This document shows, in pieces, positions 14,370 to 27,715 of a stretch of DNA of 64,000 nucleotides (positions are counted from its first letter, which is position 1; every line of letters begins with the position of its first letter). The position numbers and the translations under genes were made by a program. The notes under the pieces are model-generated. The model was given only the letters and a program-made list of their open reading frames with translations. It was not told the DNA's origin and searched no databases. This DNA is from Parelaphostrongylus tenuis (Eukaryota > Nematoda > Chromadorea > Rhabditida > Metastrongylidae), in contig JAHQIW010000071.1 in the NCBI GenBank assembly GCA_019055375.1, forward strand, positions 1 to 64,000, read 5' to 3'.

Positions 14370-14560
14370 AAGCCTTACGCGAAATTGGTACGCTAGGGTC
14401 ATACACGCGTGTTTCGGAGGTCTCGTCCTCCTGGTCAGTGACCCACGCCCCACATTAAGCTCTGAATGTAGCAACGAGGGAGGCGTATGTGGTAGCAGCA
14501 CAGTGTAAAAAGACATACACTTTGTTCAACCAGCCAAATCCATCGAAACTATTGTTTATT
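14370..14560. mobile_element. Foldback/MITE family A, left half
   Basis: Matches the left and central part of the 22-kb copy (GTGACCCACGCCCCACATTAA, GCAACGAGGGAGGCGTATGT) with the right arm lost. Confidence 0.7.
14396..14444 (-). ncRNA. Hammerhead ribozyme with core mutation
   Basis: Stem I GGGUCA/UGACCC, stem II GGAGG/CCUCC, GAAA and stem III ACACG/CGUGU all pair perfectly, but the core reads CUGACCA, so the catalytic G8 is C. Predicted dead. Confidence 0.65.
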
Positions 14561-14775
14561 ACGAGGTTTCAGAAACAGTCGGTGCCATGGATCATACCTT
14601 TCATTTCGAGCGTTTCTTGAGACCACGCTCAAATTTTCACATTCTCGGCTCAAAAATAACTATCAGCCATATTATGATTTGGGCGAAGTCTCAGGAAACA
14701 CTTGAATGGTATAAAGTTTTATGAACTATTCATTTCTTAAGTCAAAACTTGAGTTTTAACCAAAGAAAAGGACAG

Positions 14776-15100
14776 CTCGCAAGAAATGTTACACCTTTTT
14801 TTTACTCATGCCGGTGTTTACATAGAGTCGGAATCTGATTTATTACGAAAAGTATAATATTTCACGATCACCAGCCAAGAGCAATCAAGTGTACAACACT
14901 TCCCGTTCGATGATCTTATCACTTGACTGCGCATGTAAGAGCTACGGAGTTGTTTCTAATAGATAGCGAATCTGTACCGGCGGAACTGACTGAACCGAGG
15001 AGCACCGTGCAACTGACGAAGCTGCATGGCTAGAACACATGTATTGGACTGTATAAGTGTCTCATGCATGGCTAAAAAGTAACCATCACGCAAGATCAGT
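14776..15100. mobile_element. Foldback element related to the 32.5-kb copy
   Basis: Shares CCAGCCAAGA-CAA-CAAGTGT, CAACTGACGAAGCT and the ATGCATGGCT-AAAA end with 32460-32860. Boundaries are approximate. Confidence 0.5.
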
Positions 15101-18100
15101 ACTATTGAGCAATAAGTAGGATGAGCAGAAACGAAAGATTTTTACTTTTTTCTAACTATTTCGAAGCTGCTCGTGGACGAGAGGCGAAAAGATATGCTCT
15201 ACAGAAGGATGTATCACGTGTTTCACGAAATGTGAAAACCCTGGAAAGTTGGAAAAATTCATCGGTCTCTTTCTCATAATGATCATTGTTCAACTGCCAC
15301 AGAGTCTAATGGAGTTCGAACAATGGTCTTGTATGTCATCCTTTGGGAACTATGTTAAGAGGAGAGATGGATTCAAAAACTCTTCTAGCAAACCACGAAT
15401 TTCCTTCAAGATACTGATAGAATTTCGGAAACTCTTGAGTATCGTGGTGCGTTTTGAAACATGTTGTCCTTTATGTGATGCATCACTTCTGTAATCATCT
15501 TATGTATCTCATCTTTGACTAATCGACATGTTTTTTTTTGGCAATCTTATTGGTCGAACTCTCTTCTACTCATTGAATTCACTTTCTGTTCAGGTATTAT
15601 TTAACGAAAAATCGATGAAATGCTCAACGAATCGAACAGTTCTGCTGAATGTGGACTTGAACCGCATGACTACCTTGAGGCTGGTACTTTACTACATAAC
15701 TTTAATTCAAATTTCTGACATTCATTAATTGAGCAAATGGATATAAATAAATACACACACATTTCAGAGACAGTACTCAAACTTTTGTAGCAGAGTTCTT
15801 CGTTGAATCAAAGAAATCAAGTAGCGGAACAGCCAACCGCTAGCTGAATGATGTAGAATAAAAATTAAGCATAGAATTTCCAATACTTCACAAGATTCAT
15901 ATTATTTCGTGTTTGAATATATTGAAAGTTTTATATAAATCAAATAAATACGTTTTATTAATTGGCGAGAATTAGTGAATTTGTAGAAACAGTGGGAAAT
16001 TTTTAAAAAAGTTGCAGCAGTTTCTTTTTTGAATCTCTTCACAATGAACTCCAGTAGCGCTTTGCTTAGGTCTGAATTTAGATTTCCAATAAAAGTTTGT
16101 TTTTCAACGCATAAGTAGCCACATGGTTTCAACTGTTGGCGCATATTGGCCATCACTTTAAAACAAGTAACGTGTTCAACAGTTGCTCCTTTCGCTCAGA
16201 ATTTACATTTTCTTAACTCATTCGTTACCGTATCTTCGCATTTGAATTGAAATTATCCGTCTCGTCAATTGTGCCGCAATAATATAGCTCTGCAGCGTTG
16301 TTAACTAACTATATCATTAAGACTCTCTCTGTACCTCCCTCTCAGCAGTACTTTAACCCATTCGGTGGCCGCCAGCAATCACCCTATGTATCATTAGGTT
16401 CTGGTGTCATCAGTCGTTCACAACAATTGATGATTATCCCTTAATGAAAAAATCGAATATAATAATCAAATTACGAAGTTGTTTCAATCCGTAGCGTATT
16501 ATTGTTAGCTAAGTTGCCAACTTTGCTTAATTACAATGAATACTACTTGGATGATGCGGGGCGCGACGAAATGAATTAGGACGAATCATGCAGGTGTTGG
16601 CAAAATTGTCTTCTGACTGGCAAATTATTGGGTTTTTTCCTGATTGCAAAGAAACACTGGGAAAACTAATCTTATTCGCTAGGGAGGAACTTTTCATAGG
16701 ATGTTAGTGAAAATTCGTAAGCTGAAACTTCGGGTTACGGCCCCACGTCGGTGGTTTTCCAAAAAATTCTTTTCTTGGCGTTGCTACTGGAGAAATTTTT
16801 TTTACGTCATAGACGTGCATAATTCTCGCCAAGAAGAGCTTTTTCTTTGAATTATTAGTAATCATTTGATAGCGTAATCGTTTCTGATTCCAACGCTATG
16901 CTTATACCCTAAATTATCGTTTCTCTGCAGCGCATCATAGAAAATAAGATTGATTCACATGCGCAAGCAAGGTGGTCTTTGGTCAATTCACCGGCCGCCA
17001 GTCAAGGCAGAAATGTGAGTTGCGCGATTATCAATCGATTTTCGGTCGTTATTTGATTAGGAACTGCTTCTCCGCTTTGTAAAGAAAACTCTAGATAGAA
17101 GGTATGACTCTAGTATAAAGAGACTCTGACTGCTTGCATTTAGTCATGAATGCACGCTTGCACGGTTGAATCAATCATCATTACGATCACTTTGATGGAG
17201 TCCAGGAGGCCGTGACGTCCTCATCGTTTTCAACAGTGCTTCCTCTACACGTTCATATGCTCGAAAATCGATCTATAATTATGAGGCTCCATTGCTGCCT
17301 CAGCCAGCGCCCGTTGAATTGGCCAAAGACCACCTTGCTTGCCCATGTGAATCAATCTTATCTTCCGTTGCGTTGCAGAGGAATTGTCGTTTTAGGATAT
17401 AAGCACACCGTTGGATTCAAGAACGACTGCGCTATCGAATTACTATTAATAGTTCAAAGAAAAAGCTTTGTCGGCTGGGAAAATATGCATATCTGAGGCA
17501 TACTCTTGTGTAGACTTCACAACGTTACAAAAGTGTGTTTAAAAAGAACCAGCGACGTGGGGCGGTAGTTTGAAGTCTTAGCTTTCAAATGATTGCTAAC
17601 ATTCCTATGAAAATTTTTTCTTCAGCGAATGAGGTCGGTTTTTCATTTGTTCCCTCATAATCAGAAAGAACCCCTACTGATTTCGAAAAATTGTTTTTGC
17701 GTGGAAGTTTGAACGTCGTAATAGGGCAATTCTATTTTCACTACCTACTATCTAGTCATAAAAGAGCTACTGAATGAGAGTATAGACTTTTTTTCTCCAT
17801 AGAGACGTTTTCTACCTCATGTTGGAAAAGGCTCCATATTGTTCACTTACCTCGTGAGGCTGATATCTTATGTAAGAAATCCAATAGTATGTTATCGAAA
17901 ACCGTTTTCTAGATAGATATGAGTAGTCGATATTCTTCAAATTATTGAGCTAATTCGAATTTGACTCAATACAACAAAAAGTCATATCGCGATGGCAAAC
18001 GGTTGTGGACAACTGGATCGAATTACCTCGGTTTTCAAGAAAACAAAGATAAGGACCGCTAGCTAAATAAAGTTTGAAACACACCTTGCATAACCTTAAT

Positions 18101-18257
18101 AATCTGTAAGCGTCTAGTAATATGGTTAGATGAAGATTATTGTTTCCGATTTGGAAAATACTCTCCATGTTTTCTTACCATTGGACTGGTCGTGGCTAGT
18201 GGCCATATTGAGCCTGCCATGCGAAAGTCATCGACTGGTAACCCGTCAAAGAGAGTT
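15101..18257. other. No supported gene
   Basis: I looked here for the missing TM1 exon of the GPCR and found no convincing hydrophobic exon with a matching donor phase. A weak frame at 15595-15727 after a CTGTTCAG acceptor is the only candidate. Confidence 0.5.
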
Positions 18258-18545
18258 GAGTGAAATGTTTTTGAACTTTTTTGGACACTTTATTGATTCG
18301 TCCTCACAGTGTTTATTTTTTACTGTGCGGATATCAGTACCTCTAGCATTCAATTCGCTTTTTCGTCTAATTCTTGAACGTCGTGGAATACTGGTTGAGC
18401 ACGTCCCGTTGTCATCTCGAGGAGAGCTTGGCCGTGGCATTCCATATTGTCGTTCACTGTTGACTGCCGGAGAGTATTAATGGGTTGGGTTTAGCTCCCG
18501 TGGACTCCGACGAACATCACAACCACTCGGCCACGGCACCCCCAT
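18258..18545 (-). mobile_element. SINE-like family 2
   Basis: Right end CCGTGGCCGAGTGGTTGTG (minus strand) and the same body as at 34.3 kb. The parallel frame reads TDIRTVKNKHCEDESIK. Confidence 0.65.
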
Positions 18546-18970
18546 TTGCAATCTGAACATTGGCTCACATAAATCAAGCTGCGGCTCCAGCCTTTGGCAA
18601 TCTTCAAAAAAAATCATGCTGGTCATTCATTAAAAAACAGAAAGCGATGGAAAGATACTGGTAGAGATTTTCATGAAGACTGATGATGAAAATCGTATTT
18701 CATCCTTTCACGTCTCTGTCAAAGAAATCGATGTTCATCAAATGAACAAGGTTCGTTCAGAATGGCTAATGAATTTAAATATCAGTTAATTAATGGTTTT
18801 CAGCTAATGCAAATCATTTCGAAAATCTAAAATGTATATCTTACTCAGTTCAATTTCTGAACTGAGAGATAAGATAAATTCTATTTAGACTATCTTCTGT
18901 ACGAATTCATGTTTATATCATAACTTTGCTGTCACTTCAAAATTCGCCTATATATATGTATTTATATGCT

Positions 18971-18972
<2 letters not shown>

Positions 18973-19009
<37 letters not shown>
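18973..19009. repeat. (TA)n microsatellite
   Basis: About 18 TA units next to a SINE fragment. Confidence 0.97.
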
Positions 19010-19125
19010 TCGTGGTGGCCTACCAATGTATTAAGCCAGTGTTTTTATCCTCCCAGAGAGTGTGGTACACATTAGCCGAACACTTAAAGATGGAAGGGTT
19101 GGTGAGCCTTGGGTGCAGATCCAGG
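19008..19125 (-). mobile_element. SINE family 1, internal fragment
   Basis: A diverged match to the SINE middle (ACTCGTGGTGGCCTACC, ATCCTCCCAGAGAG), just right of a TA microsatellite. Confidence 0.6.
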
Positions 19126-19741
19126 TCATTGTGTTTATTTATTTTTTGTTTGTATCTATTTTGACTTTCAAATGAAAGTATTTTATCAAGTTTGAATAAA
19201 GCTTTTGTTTTGGTAGCAATCTTCATATCTTCACAAAAAATAACTTTCACACTATGTGTATCGCACTTTATAGTAGTTTATGTGCGGAAATATATAATTT
19301 TTTAAATGCAATCTGCTTAAGAAAGCCGTTCATCTAATGCCTTATGGAGGTAATCTTTATATTGAGAAACTTTGAAAAATTGTTCGCGCAAGTAGAACGA
19401 AAAAGCGAATGAAAAAGGACTGTCACTTATTTCTTTTAAAAGACGTGATTTCAGGTGAAATTTTTTCTAATCAGTGTCGTTGGCAGTTTAATAGGCTTGT
19501 TCGGATTGTTTGGAAATGCATCAACTGCACTTATTCTTACAAGGTTTATTCTTTTGAATCTTCTAGTTACACTTATATAGCATCGTTTGAAAAACTTTTA
19601 TTTTAAACGTCTTCTTACATTATTCAATTGAGAGGCCATTTCTGGGCATTTTTAGCAGACAAAGCTATAGTTTTTTTTTTTGTTTGCAATGACATCATCG
19701 AGCAATGAAGCTGATTAATGAAGAGGCTAAGCGGTTTTCAG

Positions 19742-22700
19742 GCCATCGATGAGAAATCCGAACAATTTGTTCCTAACGGCACTAGCCGTTTTCGATTCTT
19801 GCCTTTTGATCACTGCCTTCTTTATCTACGCCATGGAGTACATCATTGAATACACACAAGCGTTTAATTTGTACGTTGCATGGCTAACATATTTACGGTA
19901 AGTATAAATTCATTGCTACTTTCTCATATGCAAACACAAAAAAAAATTATTTTACCAAAACACCTTTGTGGTGACCAAATAGTGCTCTACCGAGAGCTCT
20001 ATATTTACATGTGAGTGAGATGTCGTCATTATAACCTGTAATCCCGTTAGACGAAGAGTAGCTATTATTTCTTGACAATCCTAGTAATTTCCATGAGTCA
20101 ACATCTTACCAGTGAACTTCGCTGACACAAGTAACATGACCATCATCAGATTCCGTAAGAATGTTTGGAGCCGTAACTAGGTTGTTACGCCAGAGCCATA
20201 CATACTTTTCGCAGGTCTCGCCCTCTTCATCAGCGGCTCACGCCCCAAACTGCAGCCTACTCCATAGCAAGGTTGGGAGGCGTTGCTCATAATGATAACA
20301 CTACCATGAGATAATGCTATCACCATTTATTCTTACCTATTGTAAGCTGGAAGATAGTGGGATATTTCGATGTATATGGCATTTGGATATTTAGACATTA
20401 AGAAACCTCACCCGCCTACCATGATGTGGTAATCATTGAAGACTAAAACAAGAGACGCTTCAAAATTATTTTAAACAACTTTGCACTCGTTTTCAATCAT
20501 CGGCATTCCGTAGAGATCTCAAAATCTTGGAAATGTGAGTTCAACTGCTTCTTGACAATTTTTCATCTTCATTAAGGCCCGAATGCCATGAATATCGATG
20601 TACTTGGTTCTTTTCGAATTTTAGAATTGCCGTGTTGAAGCGATCTAATAGGGATTGAAGGGAGTGAGTAATCTTATAAATGTCTGGAACCAATTATACT
20701 GATAACGAAAAAGTGAGGATCTTGGTGGCGCGTTGTGGAATTGAATGAGCTGCCTTCCTTAGTAAAGTGCATCACTTCCACAAGGCCATTTTCCCTCTCA
20801 GTTTTTGTGTTACATCGTTTGACTGTTTTTCTCCTTGTATTCATGTATCTAGGCAACTAATTCTCATTCTCATGTGTTAGTGCACCTGTCAAAGTTTCTC
20901 TTCTGTCTTACAACATTCATTCATAGAGATGGCGGGGCTCGTGTGTTGGTGGCGCTTTCGTGTGTCGTCTTATCGACCTTCTGAACCTGATCCGACCAAA
21001 CGTCGATTGTAGGTTACCCTCAAATCCAAAAGTAGCAGCAACAGTGCGTTCGTATTTTCATCGTCGCCAGCTGCCAGTCCTCGTGGATCCGAATAAATGC
21101 TTTTATGCGATTAGGATCCGTCTACGGCAGCGCCAAATCCTGTGCTTAAGCGACTCTCGCCAATTTTGATTTAAAACAATGTAAACAATGAATAAGATAT
21201 AATTTTGGTCAAGTTCCTTGTCGTTGAACAGCTAGAGAAATGTCTGATTGAACTATTCAAGAAATCATCTCAGCTTTCAATTATAAACTAAAAATGATGA
21301 GTGGTATGCAAGACTATCGAACCAAGCGGGAGTTGAACGCACATTTTGTCTATACCGGATACGCATGCTACCACTACATCATCGAGGCCACCCCATTGCA
21401 ACAATTTTTCTTCGATATGAGTTATCGCAGCTGTCAGCAAGCAACTTTCGAAGAACCTTTGGCATCCGACGACGTTGCAAAGCTCAGTTTGAAACTCAGA
21501 GAAAGTGGCAGTTATGTCACAAGTTCTTTTGTTTCTAATGCGAATGAAGTATAGCTTTAGCGACTTTTCCACTGGGGTTGCGGAGGAGTTTGACTGACTG
21601 ATTTGAGACACTCAGATCTATTTGCTTCAAAGAAGGCGAAACCGCCGAAACCTCAGTTGTTGAAATAAATTGTGTTATCAGAGCCTTGTGTTTGGATCAC
21701 GAAGAAAAAATTCATTTTTCAGATGTTTATCCATATAACATCATAACACAGCTAGAAACCGTAAATATAGAGAACTTGTCTAGGTCATCTTGGCTTATTA
21801 CGTTGATTCTATTGAATTAAACAATGAATCGTGAGAATCTTCATATCTTTAATACATTTGCTTCTTTTTCTGCATTGAATTCTTTCAGCGAATGGCAATG
21901 AATCTTCAGAAATATTTGATAATTACTTTTTTTATCCACAGCATCGACTGTTTTCAAAGCCTCGTAATAAAGGTTTAAAATAGTCTCAAAAAGAATGCGC
22001 AAAGCTTAAGCGAGGTTGATGCGCTAGGGCCATACACCGGTGTTTCAGAGGTTTCGCCCTCCTCTTCAGTGACCCACGCCCCACATTAAACCCTGCATTG
22101 TAGCAACGAGGGAGGCGTATGTGGTGATTGCAAAGTGTATATTGACTCTGGTCCATCACCACTTCCCAGTCGATGGATGATCTCGGCTGGTAAAGCACTG
22201 ACGAGGATGGCGAGACCTCTGAAACACCGATGTATGACCCTGGCGTATTAACCTCGCTTAGGCTTTATGCATTCCTTTTTTTAGAATTACTTTTTTTATT
22301 ATAAATGACTTTGTAGAAAAACCTATGAACCCCGAGGTTAAACTGTGATCCTAAACGTTAGCACTTTTTCTCTTTCTTCTTCGTTTATTTCATTCATACA
22401 CTGGCCTCATTCAACTACTAGATTTTGGAATTTCACTAGGGTCTGAGAGGATGAAAAATTCAACGAATTTGATAACCAGTCTCAAAACAGCAAGTGTGAT
22501 GTTTCCCTTCCATGGAATTTTATTAGGATGTTGCAGTATCATTTGGGAACCCGTTTATGGGTACTGTACAAGGATATTCACTGAAATGATGAAATATTAC
22601 AATAATGCTCAGAGATTTGTCAGCACACCATCCTTCACTGTATCGAATTCTGCTTATAAATCAATATTATTCAATGAGAACGTACTGTAAACCTTATTTA

Positions 22701-25700
22701 CTGTTTGATTTAATTTTAGCGACGCTTCCGATGCGAATTATAATCATAAGAAAACTGAAAAGCAAGTAGAGCATGTGAGTGAAGTGATTTCAAATCACAA
22801 CTACTCCTTCATGGGGTACGCTTGTCCGCAATGCACCATCAAGATCCTCGCTCTTATGCTCTCTCAGCTGTTTTTTTTTCAGAACAATTATGGCATTGAA
22901 TAAAGTTAGCGTTGTGATTCCGACCATGACTTCAGCTTCGCTTGGTTTAATGCCGAATTGTGCTCTCTAGATCAATCCTGGTGGTGAATGTTTGATAACA
23001 GCCACTTATTATGATTAACCCTTTCACAACCATGCATACCGATTTTATCCTGTGCACGATTAAACAATCCCTTGAATGTCGCTTTCGGTGGCTGCGCTTT
23101 TTCTCGCCTATAATTTTTTCCTTTTTCCTTTCTTGAAAGTGAATACAAAACAGATGAGTCAAAAAGCCCAGCGAGTCCCTCTTTCTTTGGTTCCCATGGG
23201 AGATATGAGCTGATTTCGGTGCACATAGATATTGCTGTTCAATGGCACGCTCTCTGAGACGTTCGTTAACGAGGTGATACTCAGCTAAGAGGAAATCGGA
23301 GCGGGACCATATTAGTACAGTGCAAATGAGCGCACGCCTCGGAAGAGATAGTCGTAGCTTGAGTCCACTCTATATACATAACATCCCAAGTTTTGCCCAT
23401 ATCTTAGAATTCTTTGGTTACTGGTCAAAGAATTCTCTGTTTTTTCTGGTGAGGAAATAGAAGGTTGTGTACAGCAAGAGATATTCAGCTCAATATTATC
23501 AACCTTTTGACTGCCCATCAAAAAAACCAGTGGACTGGTTGATTCCAAAGCTAACGAGCATCGGTGAAGTAGAACTAACAGTTTTGGAGAACTGCAGACT
23601 TTCTTCCAAGAGCGCTTGAATTTTCGTGATCAAATGTGATATAAAAAAATTTTTCTACCATTGTCCTTTTTTCATTATAACGCGCTTACTGTCGTTAGAG
23701 GATCGTTTTGTAACTGAAAAACGATAAGGAAACGTCAAAGGTTTTTATCAGCGACTCTTTGCATTCTTTATTTTCTGCTTTCTAAAATTATAAGCGCTAA
23801 ACTTTCTTATCTCGATACTTCGTTCTTTGTGAATTTTTGACCCTTACATATCAATGACACCAAGTTTTACAGATTTCTCTTGGCACTTTTCCTGAACAAT
23901 TCCGGTAATAAAGAATTCAACGAAGAATTCATCGTGGCTGTCATCAAAGAGAGAAAAAAGAGAGATGCGGGAAAAATCTGCTCGCTGAATGACGAAAATT
24001 TTCTGTATTTTTTTTTTGCAAAATTGGGGCAAATTAGTACTAATCGCTATGCCTATTAAATTGTTTCCACGCATTCTTGAAGACGACACAATCTCAAGAG
24101 GGAATTAGCGAAAATGCTCAACATAGCAGGCGTTGCTGTCCCAGTCATTCTTATACTACAACGCTTCAGAATAATCATGCACAGTGATTGATTGACTGTT
24201 ATAACTAACTTGCCTGAACAATTTAAGGCCCATCTCTTTGATCACAAGTAGAAATAATGAGTGCTATAACGAACTATCCGCCCTTGTGGCGATTTTGTGA
24301 TGGACAAGATTTTCAGTTTCCACTCTCTCAAGAACCACACTTGGGATTTGCCATGTCATCACTACTTGCCAAATAGCAACTATATACTGCTGCTAAAGTC
24401 GCAGTGTTTCCGCTACTGGTTCTCTCTTAGAGGATTTTAGACAGAAATTTTGAACTCCTTTAAGAAAAAAAAGTATTTTCTTTTGTTTAGCCGCTACGAG
24501 GTGTTATTGATATTGTTCATTGAATATCAGCGAAGCATACAACGATGATATTACCCATTTGCCGAAGTTAATAGATAGTCTGTCCTGAGATTTAATACGA
24601 ACTTCTTTTAACATTCTAGGAACTTGATGGTAATCATTACCCGTTGCAAACCGCAATGCGATGCTTACAAAGGCACCTCTTTCTAAACACAATGAGACAT
24701 TGAGCCAATAGAATTATAGACCTCAAAGAAGAGTTTTTTAAAGCGAGAGTTGTTGCACTCATCAAAATATGTCAAATGCTGCACCTTCATAATTGACTAT
24801 AGGTATGATTGTAATAGAACGATTACTGACAGAAACATAAGCGCTTCTTTTTCACGAATGATGAGCACCTCAGCACAGCTTCAATTACTTTATTTTCTAT
24901 ATTATTGGCATCCATGGCGATAGCAGAAGCTGTAAGCATTTTGGCTATTTCCTGAATTTGTCTTCCTTAGTTCTCAATCACATTCCGAGCGCCGATCTTG
25001 TAAGACCTCTTTTATAGTCTGAAGACACCACTATGAAGGTGTTTTTTAGGCTTCGTCATAGATCTAATCACCCGCCCTTTTGTATTGGCGATAGTTCTGC
25101 TGCAAATTCGGCTTCTTTCAGCACAACAATGAAATTTGCGCTAAGTTTGTCCAACTCGAGAATGATAGAGCAAGCTTAATCCGTCAAATAACTCAATAGA
25201 TATACTCGCCTAGATATCTGAGTGCTTAAATGACTTCCTTCATGCTTTCTGCAATTTCCGTCGTCTCATCTGTTTGCCTCGTTGTATTAAGGCCCTCATA
25301 TAGTGATGGGCTCAATGTTATGCGTAGGTTTTATCGCGTCTAGAAAATCTACCGCTATTTATCGTCATTCAAATGCCTAACACTGGGCAAATGTGAGTTT
25401 CCGTGAAGTTCAAAAATAGCTCTTTTAGTCGATCTTAAATCTTCACCAAAGGCAGTCATAAACACTAACAAGATGGGTCCTTCAGCTTTTCGACTTGCAT
25501 ATTACCTGGATGTCAATTGAAATGGGGGGGGGGGGGGGAAGGTGCTGTCGATTTGTAACTCGAAAATATTATATAACCCAATCCGCTATAAAGTTGAATC
25601 GATTGATAAAAAAATCTTCCTGTGCTTAAATCATGAACTAGTGTGTTGATTCATATGGAAATCCTTGAAAAAAAAAGTGAGTTCTATCAAGACCGAAAAT

Positions 25701-27674
25701 TATGTCTTTCAAGCCTCAAAGAAAGAAAGTTTTCTAGGTTTGCATTTGCTCTTTCACATATCTCACAAACGGGTAGCGTCTACATTACTGTCTCGGTGAC
25801 AATCGAACGTTACTTAGCAGTTTGCCAACCGAGGCGAAGTAAGAAATTGTGTAATTTAGGCAAGTATCATTTGATCATAGTTTTTTTGAAAATTTCCTGA
25901 GCTCTTGCTATTACACCTTATCTGTTGCAATGTTTTACCGTAATCCTTTCATTTTTTTGACTAAATCAGTTGGTCATTGCTTTAGGAGGAGCTGTGTGGA
26001 CAATTCTCGCTGTGACAACGTTTGCTGTCTTGTTCAATGCTACGAAATTTTTTGAACTTGAGGCATGAGAATTTTCCCTACTCATAATATGGATAACTAA
26101 ATAATATTAATATGACTGCACGTGTATAGTTGCCTACCGTAAAATATTTTTTATGCACTTTCTCAACTTTGTTCCACAAAAGCAGCGTACATGGAATTTT
26201 CTGCGATAAAAAATTTGTATGAAATTTTTTCGAGTAGAAAGCGAAATTTTTTTCTAAAAAATCTTTGTGTGGTTATGTTACTCTGCGTTTCTTCTTTTAC
26301 TTTTTCTCTTTACCAATAAAGTCTACAAAGGATGTAATGATTCAAAAACCTTCCGTCGTTATTGATTTTTTTATAGGTGACCGTGAATCCACTCTGTCCT
26401 GATGGAAAAGACTGGCAAAGTTACATCTTGTTACCATCGATGATGGCTTCTGATCCACTTTATCAGCAGGTTAAAGCTCCCTGTAACTTGCACTCCAACT
26501 ACATCTTACGAAATTGTAGTTAATATGAGGAACCGATCAAATTTTTTATTTCTTCGAATTTTGTACGCTTTATTACTTACAAAATGCTGCATTCATTCTC
26601 CCGTGTAAAAACGATTTGCACTCACTTTCAGTAGATATCACTGAACATAATTTGCGAATGTAAATTACAAAAAACAGTCGCTGATATTTTCTTGAAACCT
26701 TGAACGGAAATATTTCTGCCTTTTGAGTCAAACCACGTAATCGTTACGCCATAGCATTGACCTTTGGTGGTGTAATGGCAGCACGTGCTCCCAGTCTGGG
26801 TGAAACGCTATTTCCACTCCCGCCTAAGGTTCAGGGCTTTGTATTTCACTGAGCATCCTTGGGAGATGGTTGCCTCAAGCCATGAGCACCTCTAAAATCA
26901 GGCATAATAAAGTGCAAGAGCAGTGATAAGATGAGCCTAGTTATCCTCACGCAACACTCAAACCCACCCGCAATGTATTCTATGGCCATAGTAAAGAAGG
27001 ATGCGAAGGAGCGAATGAAGTACAAGAGTGCGGTCATGATACCTACAGTAAATAGTGAATTCGGTTCCGAAAAATTAAAAGTAGTAAAGTATTGAAAAGT
27101 TCGAATAGGTTTATTACAATTTCTCTACAGGTCTACGCGCTATGGTTGACAAACATTGTGATGGTTTTTCTACCATTTCTAACGCTTCTCGTTTTAAACG
27201 CCTATATAGCGTATACAATTCGAAAAAGTCTAGAAAAATTAGATGACCATCATGAGAAGTGAGTTTAATGTTCACTCAAAATTCTTATAAATATTTATGG
27301 TTGAGTTAGAATTCTACTTTATAGCTTCAAAAATATCATTACAACCTTATGATTCGTTACGAGAAAGAAAATGAGTGAGAAATGCAATTGCAAAGAACTG
27401 CAATGATCTCTTTTAGGTGGGCAGTGCTGATAGGGGATGGGAGTGTCGACTAGCAGAAACAAATCTATAAGCGATAATATTAACATTTGTAGTAAAAAAG
27501 GGAAATCAAGAGCCTTTTTTCCATCAGTTTTTTTTTTGAATGATTTCGCTGCTTTTATTCTTCGCTTTCTTGATTGATAGAGAGAGAGCGTATGAGCAAA
27601 ATGTCACCTTGATGCTTTGTTGTGTGAGTGTGTATGAGTTGCGAGTGTGTGGATGCGAACGTATATGTGTGTGC

Positions 27675-27715
<41 letters not shown>

